Shown one piece after another: positions 1 to 11,634 of a stretch of 64,000 bases of DNA (within the stretch, counting starts at the first letter, position 1; each line of letters opens with the position of its first letter). The notes beneath the pieces are model-generated. The model had not been told where the DNA came from. It worked only from the letters and a program-made list of their open reading frames with translations, and made no database searches. The DNA lies in contig JAKFAO010000009.1 of assembly GCA_021527695.1 (NCBI GenBank), positions 1,401,462 to 1,465,461 of the forward strand, given 5' to 3'. Source of the DNA: Naematelia aurantialba. Lineage: Eukaryota > Basidiomycota > Tremellomycetes > Tremellales > Naemateliaceae. The position numbers and the translations under genes are program-made.

Positions 1-760
1 ATGCATTGGTGAGTTGATGCTTCAGGCTTGTATAGCAAGCTGCTTAGTATCAGATTATGCGTGAGACTGGACTCAAATGCATTTCGTTCAATGGAATACC
101 CAGAGTCAGTCGCAGCGTCTAGGTGAAGGAGAGGATGCACCTCTCAACGAAAAGAGTGGTACTGATACTCTAGACCATCAACGGACTTGGTGCACTTCGT
201 GCTCACCAAACAAAAGAGCTCACCGAGCGTCTCCCGATGGCATCCTACCGGTACGCAGAGCTCTCCCACCCTGTTTACTGTAGCAGCTAAATGTGCATGG
301 TCACAGCGCACCCTCCGCATCCAATATCGCCGAGATCTCATCCCGGGGTCGCGCACTATGGGACAACATCTACTCTCCGCACCACGAAAAACTGCTGGCC
401 AAACTGGGCGACTCGCACCCGGACCTTCCTGTTCACATCCTGAACTCACATTACGGGCCGCTCCTGTCAGACCCAGCTGCCGATGGTGCTAGCATCGTCG
501 GCCGTCTCCTGACCTCCATTGTCGCCATGACTTGCCTACGATTGCAGACCGGTGTCGGTCCCCAGGTGACGAGTCACGTCTTTGGACTGAAGAAGGCCCT
601 CACCGAGGGAAACACGGCGGAAAAGGAGGTCGCCGGAGCAGAGTGGCTCACAACCGACGAAGGCGTCACCTGGGTCCTGGAGAGTGCAGACGAGATCAGT
701 CGGGTGGTTGCTGGCGGCCACGCGAGTTTTGGCAAACCGCTAGAGAGAGCAAGACTCTGA
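1..760 (+). CDS. AhpD/carboxymuconolactone decarboxylase-like protein, 5' end outside window
   Basis: I read three exons: the tail of an exon at 1-8, then 174-250 and 307-760, joined by GT-AG introns (donor GTGAGT at 9, GTACGC at 251; acceptors TAG at 171 and CAG at 304). The last exon carries RGRALWDNIYSP, HPDLPVHIL, SHYGPLLSDP and QTGVGPQVTSHVFGLKKA, a pattern I associate with fungal AhpD-like/CMD-fold proteins, which are helical and often peroxidase-associated. The usual CxxC pair is absent from the visible part, which has a single Cys in the helix before the QTGVGPQ block, so catalysis by the AhpD mechanism is doubtful. The protein ends in ARL, a plausible variant peroxisomal targeting signal. 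The start codon lies left of the window. Family assignment is from memory; substrate and pathway are unknown. Confidence 0.6.
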
Positions 761-965
761 GCGGTCTACGCATGGTCGTGTACCATCAATCACACCAGAG
801 TTCCACCTTCATATGCATGGTCTCCGCGGGCATCCCTGCAGATATTCTATGCAACAACTCGGCACCGTCATATCCTTCCATCTTAACAACCTCGTCTGTT
901 GGCTGCCCAGCATAACCAAGGAAGATAATCCTTCCTTCTTTGTGGTCTTCGTATCCGTCTGCGTG

Positions 966-3053
966 TTACAAATAGTAGTTGTAATGAGGGTTCTTATCGC
1001 CCAGAGAACGGTCATCGACCGCTCCAGCTTCAACGGCAACGCGCTTCTGCTTGTTGGCCAAGCGGTAGTAGTTCATCTTCCATTCTAGTCAGCTTGGCTC
1101 CCGAGTTGTCCCTGATGTCTAGATGTGACTGACCAGGTAGAGAGTGCAAAAGAGCGACATGATGGTCATGCCGATGTCAAAGTACAATCCCTTGTGGTAG
1201 TAGGGCGAGGTCTGCGAAGTGAAGATAAACCCAATGCAAGCGCCGGACGAGTCTGTACGCATCAGCCACCGCTCAACAATGCAAAGGGCACTGCACCGAC
1301 TCACTGCCGACGAGCTGGATGAATCCCATTGCAAAGGCCTGTTAAATCATCAGCACACTACCTCAGGGGTGCTGTCTGCTGTATTCGAAGACACTGACCC
1401 TAGAATAGTGACCGCTGAAGTTGTCGCCGCACCACAAGACGTGGAGACTGGTGGTGGTATACAGCCCCACGGAAGCGATGAACACTCCCGCATATCGCCC
1501 ACCGGGTGCCTTGACCACAGCGAGCAAGATGTAACCGAGCAGACAGAAGCACAGAGCAATGGCGATGAAGACGCCTCGGACGCGGTACTTCGACGAAAGC
1601 AATCCCGAAATCACATAACCAAGGGCGCCTATCGCGTAGACGGGACTGGACCGCTTCAGTACGAGGGGGCCAGGCAGGTACGAGCACTCACACTGTGAGA
1701 AGCTGAGACTCGACACGGGTAGAAAATCCAAGACCCGAGATAATGGTCGGCATGAACGTGGTGAGCGAGTACAGAGTGCAGTCGATACCAAAGTGTGACA
1801 CGGCGCTGCAGTCACAGATTAGCGCCGAGACCAATCTTTGCAGAAGAATGGACAACATACTGGATGTAGATGCGGTAGTCTTTGAGTACATTCCAGATCC
1901 AGCCCCATTTGAAGACCTCCTTGTCATCGTAGATGCGACGGTTGATTTCTTGGCGAATCTTCCACACGCGCTTGTCCTCGTTATTGAGCCACCAAGCCTC
2001 GGTGACGTTGTTAGGCACCCAGAACCATGCAATCGGAACCAAGCAGAACGAGATGAGGCCTTCGACAAGGAAGATCCATTGCCAGCCGACGAGGCCGCCT
2101 CGGTTCACTTGGGACAGACCGTAGGCGAGAAGGCCACCGAAAGCGGACGAGGCAGCGGAGAACACGAAAACAACAGTCTGACGAGACACGTATCTGCGTA
2201 GATGGAGCATGTGTCAGAGCGTGTTCGGAAAATGTGCACAGGATGGAGACGCACTCGTGTCGCATATACGTCGTGGTAAGGTACAGCGTAGTGACAGGGA
2301 TCATACCGGACTCGAACAGACCAAGTAGAACTCGGATCGCCATCAGCTGCGGGTAGTTTTTGATGAACGCCTAGAGGGGTCAGCTCTCGCGGCAAAATAA
2401 GCGACGATCACTCACGGTGCCGAGGCAGAGGGTCGACCAGCAGATGGTGCACCCAGTCACTGAGTTGGACGAGCGTCAAAGATAATAAAATGACGTTTTG
2501 CAGAGCTCACAGAGTATCTTGGGTGTGATAATCTTCATTAGGACGGCCCAGACGGGCTCGAACACGACGTAGGTACTGTACACCACGCTGACGGCGGCAC
2601 CATACCTACAACGTTAACAAAGGAAGCCTCCCGAACGAGCGTACTGGTTGCCCACACTGTTCTAGGTCAGTCACGCTCAGCAGAGTAGCACGGTCCCGCT
2701 CACAGCCCAAGGTCCGCGTTAAATGTTGTCAAGTTCGCATTGCCAATGTTGGAACTGAGGATCGAGGATCGAGTCAGTAGCGCCTTGGGTAGCCAGAGGC
2801 ATAGTCATACCGATCCAGGAAGGACATCATGTAAAGAGCCTACACGGTACAAGATCAGCAAAAGCCCGTGCGAATGCGGTATCGAGTGACTCACACCAAA
2901 CACCGGGATGAGATTAAAGTCGATCTTGCGTTTTGCTCGCTTCTCTATAATCTTGTCCACGTCGCTGAGCTCGAGGACCTCGTCGGCCACCGGGGTCACG
3001 TTGGCGGAGACTGCTTTCTCATCGTCGGTCGTTCGCGATGGACTGACAGACAT
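966..3053 (-). CDS. MFS anion:cation symporter, allantoate permease (Dal5) type
   Basis: Multi-exon minus-strand gene. The first exon starts at 3053 (MSVSPSRTTDDEKAV) and has a charged cytosolic N-terminus running into KRKIDFNLIPVFG. The next exon gives ALYMMSFLDR and then SNIGNANLTTF, the first-helix signature of the Dal5/vitamin/allantoate transporter family. Later exons include GLFESGMIPV and the long loop KEVFKWGWIWNVLKDYRIY seen in this family. The last exon ends NPHYNYYL with the stop at 966-968. Such proteins have about 12 membrane helices in the plasma membrane and import small organic anions such as allantoate, ureidosuccinate, nicotinate or biotin; the substrate here cannot be read from sequence. 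It is divergent from the Zn2Cys6 gene at 3446, which suggests pathway-specific control. Confidence 0.8.
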
Positions 3054-3445
3054 GACGGTGTGGGAGAGGACGCGATGGTCTCTTCAACGCCGGTGGAGGA
3101 GCTGAGGGGATGCATATGGCGTGTTCTTATATTTAGGTGAATGTGGATGGGTGGTGAGAAGGGACAACAAGCCCATGACAGACGAAGATAAGCGTGTGTA
3201 GTGTTCGGGATCTCGGAGGGGTTAACTGTCCACTTCCCCCTCTCTCTCTCTCTGTGTTCAGTCTGTTTGGCCCCCTCATAGTAGACAATTAACAGCAACG
3301 CAAGCACCAGCTCACGCTCGGGCGGCCATACGAGGCGGCTGGGTCAGGAATAAAACCGTAATACAGTTCCGAGGCGTGTGGCCGTCGTCTGCGCCTCTTC
3401 ACCATCCCGAGATTCCCCCCTAAACAGAAGACATTCCCCCTTGCC
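3054..3445. promoter_or_regulatory. Shared intergenic promoter between divergent permease and regulator
   Basis: A 392-base spacer between two start codons facing away from each other. It contains a TC-rich run around 3238-3254, typical of fungal promoters and leaders. I found no convincing TATA box or palindromic CGG triplets, so the operator of the neighbouring Zn2Cys6 protein is not identified. Confidence 0.4.
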
Positions 3446-5854
3446 ATGGAGAGTAGCCAGACTCCAGAGTTGCAAGGGTCAACGCGTCCCATCAAGCGTA
3501 AGAAGACAGCTAGAGCGTGTGACTATTGTCGGTGAGCCGGCTCCACCCCATGTCATCTGAGAGCAAAGAGAAGCGCTGTGCTTCGGGAAACCGGGAGGAT
3601 GGATAGCTTCCGACGCTGTTGCTGACAGTTTCAATGGCCGGGCAGATCGCACCGCATACGGTATGTCTGGCTTCACTCCTGCTCAGCGCGCTGAACGAGA
3701 CCGCATAGATGCGAATATATCCGAGAAGGACTGTGCAAGCATTGCGAGGAGTATGGCATCACCTGCGAACAGGTCGCTGCGGCTCCTCGTGTGAGCATCT
3801 GTTCCTTTGCTCATATGTATTGTTTGACGCTCAACGACTCAGGACGCCCGCAAAAGTACCTACTCTTCGTCTACCACCGACGCCCCTGGTGCCCTGTATC
3901 AAGGTCTAGAACCAAGCTACCTGGGCTCCTCAAGCCTGTCTCAGCTTGTTTGGACCTATGCCGCGGGCAAGCACCATACTCGCAAGCGACTCCGTGCCAT
4001 AGATAAAGAATACGACCACTACCGGGAGGGCTTTGATACAGCGAACCAGGGTCTCCTGATCGGGCGCGACGTCTTCACTCCTCCCCCAAGACTGCCGCAC
4101 TTGTCCACTCGCGAGGCTCAGGCGAGGCTCGTCGAACAGGTCGGCGCAGAATCCGTCTTAGACTCGTGTAGGTCACTCGTCGTAGGTATCATTGCTAATA
4201 TGATCAGTGCTCGAGACAAGCCGCCTGCGTCTTATTCCCCTCTTCCCTGTCATATCCGTCTCCGAAAGGTACGCGGTATCTCCGCGAGATGAGATGTAAG
4301 GCTGAGAAGATCAGTCTGGGAGACGGCGCAACCCGAGATGGGTATCCCCATTTTCACGTCGAGTACAACTCGACACCACCAACACCTCTCCCTAGCCTGG
4401 CCAAAATAATCCTCTGTGCCCTGCCAACCCTCTCGCGCGAGTGCCCCAAGGAAATCCGCTGGTCCTTGCTGAAGACATTGCATGGTCTCTTAGCGGGTTC
4501 AGAAGCCACCCGCATGTTGCAGACGAGCAGTCTCGCCAATGTGCAGACGTTGTTGGTAATGAGCATGTCGCGCGAGCTGCACGCGCAGGAAGCCATGACT
4601 GCAAGGAGTGCGAGCTGGCAGCGAACTGCATCTGGGATCGCAATGGCATTTGAGCTAGTACGAGCTTGCGATGGAGCACCATGGTCATGAGCTAAGACGA
4701 CATAGGCTCTACATCGCGACATATCGACCAATGTCATCCCCTTTGCTCAGCTGAATCGCCGCTATCGGGTCTGGGGCGCATGCTTGGTTGCTGATCGCTG
4801 GTTTGTCAATCAAAGCAAGTATTCTGTATGTCTGCTGACATCGTTCAGGCTCGCCCTTCAGCGAGGTCAAGCCCTCACCATCGACCTTGATGACTGTGAC
4901 GCTCCGCTCCCATTCCCGTACCCGGACCACTGCCATGAACCCACTGATCGCGAGCCTTGTTTTCGCTTTCACCGTGAGGTTACAAAGCTAAGCATCCTTC
5001 TTGGGCGGATATGTAAGGCTGTCGATCCCTGTCTGACATGCTCTGACTCTCCGCAGATCGCTTGACATCTTCGCCTAGGGGACTCCAGCGGGCGGAGGAC
5101 CTCTCGCTCTATAAGTTCCAAGCCGATCTCGAAGCTTGGATTGCACAGCTACCTGAGCGATGGCCTTATATCAACGCCAGCGCTCAGCATACTGAGGGCA
5201 CCTATGTTCCGGAAGCCCAGCCGATCATGAATCTGCTCATAACGGCAGTCGAGGTCGGTTGCGGCCCTCGCCTTCCTCTCCGATAAGTCCATGTTGACTG
5301 ACGGATGAACAGTTCACCTTCCTGCGCGCATTTCTGTGGCCAGCTGGCGGAATTCCAGGACATATCACGTTTCGTCCAGCGCCACAGCGTTGGCCACAGC
5401 TAGTGGCGCGCGCTCTGGCCGCCGTGGCATGGATCCTCACTCCCCAAGGAGCGTTTTACCTGGATATCTGGGACATGATCACCTATCCCGCATGTTCGTG
5501 GGAGTAAAACGTCATCTCCTCGTTTGTTCGCTAACGATAGTCTGCGTTCCAGGCTGCTGTGCACTGATCCTATTAAAATCGCTACAAGAAACGCCGTCGT
5601 ATGTCGCCTACAAAGCTCTGTGTGACCTTACTTCGGCACTTGAAGCTTGGCAGGTGCGAGATGATGGCGACAAATCGTGTGCAGACCCGCTCAAAATAGT
5701 TGCCCTGGTGAAGGTTATTCGAGACGCGATCGATCCAACCGAGATCCCAATGCCGTTCCATACGGCTGCAGGAGGTGGTGCTGGACTTCAGATACCACCT
5801 GAGCTCGAGTTCTTACTCGGGTATAGTGCCGAAGCAGCTGGTGTTGAGATGTGA
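3446..5854 (+). CDS. Zn2Cys6 fungal transcription factor
   Basis: The start at 3446 gives MESSQTPELQGS followed by a basic stretch RPIKRKKTARACDYC. The zinc cluster is split over three exons: 3446-3531 (CDYC), a 15-base microexon 3646-3660 (SHRIR), and an exon from 3709 (CEYIREGLCKHCEEYGITC). Joined, this reads C-X2-C-X6-C-X7-C-X2-C-X6-C, a complete binuclear zinc cluster that binds DNA. Downstream exons include LSQLVWTYAAGK and helical segments such as LEAWIAQLPERW and LSLYKFQADLEAW, as expected of the fungal-specific regulatory domain. The stop is at 5852-5854 after AEAAGVEM. It probably acts in the nucleus on nearby genes; the divergent MFS carrier is the best candidate target. Exon borders in the middle are approximate. 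Confidence 0.8.
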
Positions 5855-6124
5855 TCTTGTTACATATGCCCTCCTGCCTTGTCATGAGAGGCACCATGTG
5901 TTCGCCCTTCGAAATCTTCAAATACTTGCCACTCCAGCCTGACCTTCGAACTTCTGCACTGGATATCCTTAGGTCATTGCCGTACGGAACTCTCTCTTGT
6001 GCTGGTCGCTGCTGAGAGGGCAAATGATCTCAATGATGAATGCCGCTGGAGGTCATGAATACATAGTCTGTTCAGATACAACTTGCCCCCGTCATCATCA
6101 GGACCGAATTGCGAAGAAGTAAGG

Positions 6125-7738
6125 CTATACAGGTAACACGACCTTGACGCCGTAAAACTCTCTCTGGCTGTACTTCTTACCGTCGATCAACACCTGGTCC
6201 GCCCCAATCCGGTTGTTGGTCGTATCCGTAACTTCGCGGATGTTCGCGATCTGCACCTCGCGCCACTGCTTGTTGGTAGGTACTGGCAAGCCGGCGTCGC
6301 GCATCCGCTTGAACTCTTTGTACACACCCTGGTAATCGAGGCATCCCTCGCGCTGAATGAGTGGAGATTCTGTAGAGTAACTTTGAGCAGTGCACATATT
6401 CAGAGAACGGATGGATAGAGATCTCGAGCCACGCCGGACAAGGGCAGAGTGTGAACCAACAGAAACGGAACGTACGAATGGCCGGTGTCATCTGCAGGTC
6501 CCCCTCTGACGCGTTGAACAACACGATAGACAATCTGTGCTCGAGTCGCTGGTCCTCGGGGGCCTCAAACACTTGACTCTCAGGTGAGCTCGTTTTCTGA
6601 TGGATCCTCATCAACAACTCACCTCGGTGTCGCGTCGCCTTGAAGTGGCCGCCGGATAAGATCTCGAGCGTCTCGCCAATGTTGATCACCAGTGAGCCGG
6701 CGTTGTACTTGACGTACTTCCATTGCTCATCCTGCCAGATCTGCAGGCAGGTAACTGGTACGGAGAACAACATGGTCGTAGTACCTGCCACCCGGCTCAG
6801 CACTTCAACCCATTCTAGAATGACGCGAGTATAGCGACCTTTGGTAACGTACCATAGTCGCAGTGGCCGTGCATGCGGAGTCCGCCAGAAGCAGACTTGA
6901 TTTCGTCGATCATGGGGTGGAAGAGCGCATGACGGATGTACCCCTGGTTTACTGGCATCTCACGCGCTTGGACATTCTCCCAGAGATAGTCGTCCGGAAG
7001 TTCGAGCACTCGTGAGAGGAGCTTCAACAGACGACGGTTTACAGATCCAGTCAAGTACTGATGTATCTCTCAGCCACCAAGTCGGGCTTGCAACAACGAG
7101 AGAGGGGGGGGGGGAGGGGAGAGGATGTTCGGATGCAACTCACTTCACTGAAAGCGCGGATCTCATCCATGAACGGGTGCACGCAGGCGGGCACCTTGTC
7201 CAGCGACTTGAATTCGTCGGCGTAAAAGTTGAAGTGCTCAATGCCGTCCACCTTGCCCGGTTTCCTCTGCAACATGCATTAGTCAACTTCTGCATCGGGC
7301 TCAAACGGAAAGCCACACTTTCCAGCCGTAACGAGGCTTGTAACCAGCGAAGAGACCAGACTCGGGGTCCCAGAGAAGCCGCTGCTTGTCTTCCTCAGAG
7401 ATGTTGCTGTGCAAATACTGAGCGATAGAGAATTGGCGGTGCAGCTAGACACGAAGTCAGTCGACATGACAATAGCCTGGGAGCAAGTGATTGTCATTTC
7501 GCACTTGGTCAAGGGAGACACCATAGTTGACGAGATACAAAAACCCGTCGTCCTTGATGGCCGTCTTTGCTGTCTGGACAAGCTCCTTCACGACAGCCTC
7601 GTCTGGGCTGTCGAGCAACCCAAGGTCGATCGTGTGCAAATGAGCAAAGTTAAGATCCGCCTTGGTAGCCGGCGGCGGTATCCAGGTGGGAACAAATGGC
7701 TTGCCTTCAGTAAGAGGGGGAGTGTAAGGTGCGGCCAT
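6125..7738 (-). CDS. 2-oxoglutarate/Fe(II) oxygenase, isopenicillin-N-synthase-like
   Basis: Multi-exon gene read from 7738 (MAAPYTPPLTEG) to a TAG at 6125-6127 after VKVVLPV. The N-terminal DIOX_N part has IDLGLLDSP, VKELVQTAKTAI and DDGFLYLVNYGVS. The central part has LRMHGHCDYGTLT, giving the H-x-D iron ligands (HCD). The later exon has LQIWQDEQW, AGSLVINIGETLEILSGG and FKATRHRV, supplying the distal iron-binding His and the usual fold signature. The C-terminus contains GVYKEFKRMRDAGLPVP. Such enzymes hydroxylate or desaturate small molecules using 2-oxoglutarate; the substrate is unknown. An alternative start 93 bases upstream (7831) is in frame, but MAAPYT fits the family length better. 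A poly-G run (7104-7114) lies in an intron. Confidence 0.8.
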
Positions 7739-8902
7739 GATGCCAGCCTGTCGGTTCGGGGGTGGACAAAGATGAGGAGTGGTAAGAGACGCCGGTGCTC
7801 GAGTTAAAGCTGGCTGGTTGCTATGCTTCATCTTTATATCCTAGAGGGGTTGCTGTCGGCCAGCTCCAGGCATATACACCCATCTTGGGGCACTAAGCAG
7901 AAGACAGGAGCGACCCGAGCTCCCGGTATACAAACGGGAGTCCCGAGAAGCCGGATGATGGATTGGACCCTTAGACGCTTTCTCACTGAATCTCCGTCGT
8001 AGCTGTCGGCGATAAGTTGTAATGTCTTTATATTCAACCAAGCAGCCTTCAGTGCGCAAGTCATCAGTTCGGACAAGTACCACCCTAAACGGCCACACAA
8101 CAGTGCGCTCTGCTTTCTGTCATAGACGAAACCGCCGTCCGCTGAAAGAGGTGTTCTTCCCTGATCCCAACTTTTTGATCCTGTGTCTGAAAGAATGTAG
8201 CCTGCGAGGACATGTATCCAGGTCGGGCGACGACCAGGACGGCCTGACAGCGTCATTGAGATTCGAGTTCATCGCACAGATGTGATGAGATTGTAAGTTG
8301 CACACCCAACAGCAGCCTGCTGTGCAGCACATATGCTCTACCGATTTGTCGGGGGTATGCTTTACTCTACAGACAAGACCCGCCGCTCTCTTAAGGTGTC
8401 TCCATGGTCTCCCAAGTTCTTCAGACAGTGCATTCAACGTACGCTTTGCCTGAATTTCTCACATATCCTTGTGTTCACCCTCAAGGTACCGCCTGGGGGG
8501 AAGAAGTCAAAGCTCCCTGGTTGGTCACGAGGGCGTATCAAGGGCTCGCAAGTGCCCCAGACGGGCGCCAGACCGTCACCTCTGCGCATCGAGGGTTGCG
8601 CTCTGATGGGAGCATGTCCGTGGAAAGCCGATGAGCTTTGTCCTCCGCAGTGCCCCGCTGCGCTCGCTTCCCGCTGTGCTCGCTGTTTGCCACCTGCTCG
8701 TCGCTGCTTCCACGCCATCCGGACCTTTTCGGCCGGGCTTGTTACCGGCCGATTGCTCCGGCAAATCTCTCGCCGACGTCGACTTGAACTTCTGCCATTG
8801 TTTCCACTTCTTTATAGATTTCTCATAGACAACATCCCCATACACGCTCTCTCCTCTAGATTCTCCTCTAGACTTTGTAGACTGACATCCGGGCCGCCAT
8901 CA
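7739..8902. other. Intergenic, divergent promoter region
   Basis: About 1.16 kb between two divergent start codons. An open frame runs through 8333-8902 into the downstream CoA transferase, but the upstream part has no transit-peptide character and the natural start is at 8903. I see no RNA gene or repeat here. Confidence 0.5.
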
Positions 8903-11208
8903 ATGATCCTCTCGTTACGACTGGCTCGAGCGAGTAGCTCAGCACTGCTGTCCCGTACGGTCGCTACTCCTTCTCGTCCCCGCTGTGCAGCACCTTCACC
9001 TCTCCTTCGAGCCCAATTTCGCTATGCTTCCTTCGCCGTCCCCAACTCGGGACTGGATGCAAACCCAAGCAAGGCTGAGGCTATCGGTACTCCAGCAGTG
9101 GACACCGGAAAAGGCAAGGTATGGGACGATGTGGATGCGGCGGTCAAGGACCTCAGGAGCGGTAGTATTCTTTTGAGTGCCGGTGAATTCCAGACGCCGT
9201 GGCACCGGTATGATACTCATCTGTCCTAGGGTTCGGCTTGTGTGGTACCGCGGAGACTGTCATCGAAGCGCTGAAGCGGCGGTCGGACCTGAAGGATCTA
9301 ACGGGAGTATCAAACAATGCTGGGGATGGTGTTTATGGCTTGGGTCAGCGATTGTTCTCTTCCTATACTCTCTTGATCACCTTGCTGATGTCATGTAGCA
9401 CCACTGGTTCAGTCCGGACAGATCAAGAAGATGATCCTTTCTTACGTTGGGACCAACAAGAACCTGCAAAACGCCTACTTGGCTGGTGATGTAGCGCTAG
9501 AGTTATGCCCTCAAGGCACGATCGCTGAACGCCTTCGCTCGGCTGGGACGGGAATGCCTGGTTTCTTTACCCGGACCGGAGCTGGTGAGAATCGCTGTCT
9601 CCATCTGCAAGCGGGCTCACGCTGATCTACGAATTTAGGCACTTTTGTTGAGACCGGTGAGATTCCTCAGCGCTGGTCCAAGAAGACGGACGGTGAGAAG
9701 CAAACTGTCGCGGAGCCGGGAGTGAAGAAAGACGTCCAAGAGTTCAACGGCAGGCGCTTCATCTTCGAGCCGGCACTACATGGAGATGTTGGGATCTTGA
9801 GAGCTTGGAAGGTGGACAAGGCGGGTAATTGTGTGTTCCGGTTAGTCAGACTTGGGCGGAATGAGTCATGTTCAGGAGATGGCTAGGGGCTAACCCTGTA
9901 GATACACAACACGTGCGTTTGCTGGCCTGGTGGCCAGGGCCTCGAAGCTCACCATTGTTGAGGTGAGTCCTGTGCCCGTTCGAAATCTTGTGGCTGATCA
10001 TCTGTCTGACAACCGGCTATCTATTGGACATTTGCTTGCGATTCCCCTCGCGCTGTGCTGTGTCGATCCATTGTCCTACCTCTACTGATTGCCCCTCCTC
10101 ACCGGTGCTTCGCATTGTAAGGCCGAAAATATCGTCGAGATTGGCGAGATAGCTCCAATGGATATCGACCTTCCGGGCATTTACATTGACCGAATCGTTT
10201 CTGCCACCGTCGAGAAGAAGATCGAGCTGCTTACTGTCGCCGAAGATGACAAGGGAGCTGAGAGCGACTCGTCCGAAGCATCGACGGATTCGAAGAAATC
10301 TGCAGCATATCAGAGGCGTATTAGGATTGCCAAGCGGGCCGCGAAAGAGGTCAGGCATGGATTATCTCTCGATACCCACATGTTGAAATGCTGATGTGAT
10401 AGCTACCCGATGGCTCCTACTGTAACCTCGGTGTCGGTATGCCCGTCTTGGCGGCCAACTACCTTCCCCCAGGTACGAATGTGTGGCTGCAATCCGAGAA
10501 TGGTATCTTGGGTATGGGGCCATACCCCACCCGTGATCAGGTCGACGCGTGAGTGCTTTGCCTCTTGCAGGACTGGGGTTGAGTTGATCAAGCTAGGGAC
10601 ATCATAAATGCCGGCAAAGAGACAGTCACTCTGGTGCCCGGTGCGTCGGTGTTTGATTCCAGCGAAAGCTTTGGAATGATCAGAGGTGGGCACATCGATG
10701 TCAGTATCCTGGGAGCAATGGAAGTGTCTGCCAATGGCGATTTGGTGAGTACGGGCTCTCCAGGGTACGATCACCGCTTATGAGTACATGTCTGGTGTGC
10801 CTTTATTCTGCCGTGCTGTACTCCAACTTCACCGTTGTTTTCTTCATGTTTCCCTGTTTATCTGCCTTTCCGAATCTATAGGCCAACTACATGATTCCAG
10901 GCAAGCTCGTCAAAGGAATGGGCGGTGCCATGGATCTCGTTTCTAACCCGGACGAAACCCGTATTATTGTGGTCACCGACTTAGTCGACAAATACGGCAA
11001 ACCCAAGGTCGTCGCAGAATGCTCACTCCCGCTAACGGGCGTCCGATGCGTCAGTCGGATCATTACGGATTTAGCGGTGTTCGACGTTGATCGCGAGAAG
11101 GGCGGGTTGACGCTGGTCGAGGTTGCCGAAGGAAGCAACGTGGACGATATTAGAAGCAAATGCGGGTGCGAATTCAAATTGGCGGAGGATCTTGGGAGCT
11201 TCGAGTAG
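8903..11208 (+). CDS. Succinyl-CoA:3-ketoacid CoA transferase, mitochondrial
   Basis: Transfers CoA from succinyl-CoA to acetoacetate (ketone body use); in fungi also implicated in CoA recycling from acetate or propionate. The start at 8903 gives [19 protein letters not shown], an Arg/Ser-rich mitochondrial presequence running to RYASFAVP. Subunit-A-like exons follow: [47 protein letters not shown] and [16 protein letters not shown]. An acidic Ser-rich linker ([16 protein letters not shown]) joins subunit [17 protein letters not shown], then [12 protein letters not shown] with the active-site Glu, [15 protein letters not shown], and [17 protein letters not shown]. The stop is at 11206-11208. 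About nine exons with short introns; full family length with both halves fused, as in eukaryotic SCOT. Confidence 0.93.
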
Positions 11209-11634
11209 AGTTCCGATCCCTATTCTTCTGTGAAGAATTATGAGTTGAAGACTATATAGTCTATTGCATATGTAGAGCGAGTTGTTCTGGGCGTCTTCTT
11301 CCATTAGTGTTACTAGTTTGTCAGGTGTCGCCACTCGTGTCATTTCCCCTTCTCCATGAGCGGCCGACTCTGATTATCGGCGGTGCTCGCCATGTTGTCT
11401 TGCACTTGATATCTAAGCCCTGAATGGCATCCTGGTCAACCTGAAGCTTCTTCCAATTCTCCTATCAGGTTTACAGGAGCGTGACCCCCCTGGTCACCGC
11501 GATTCACTGCGCAGTGGCGGCCAGGGAGGCGGCCTTATATACCGTTTCGGTACAGTCTGCATATTGTTACAAAGCGCTAGCCGCAGTATCATACCCTCGA
11601 AATCTGTGATCACGGATCGTCCTGACGAAACGAC

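Noticed and set aside
8333..8902. In-frame upstream extension of the CoA transferase ORF
   Set aside because: The extension is Cys/Arg/Pro-rich, without homology-like character; the ATG at 8903 gives a normal mitochondrial presequence.
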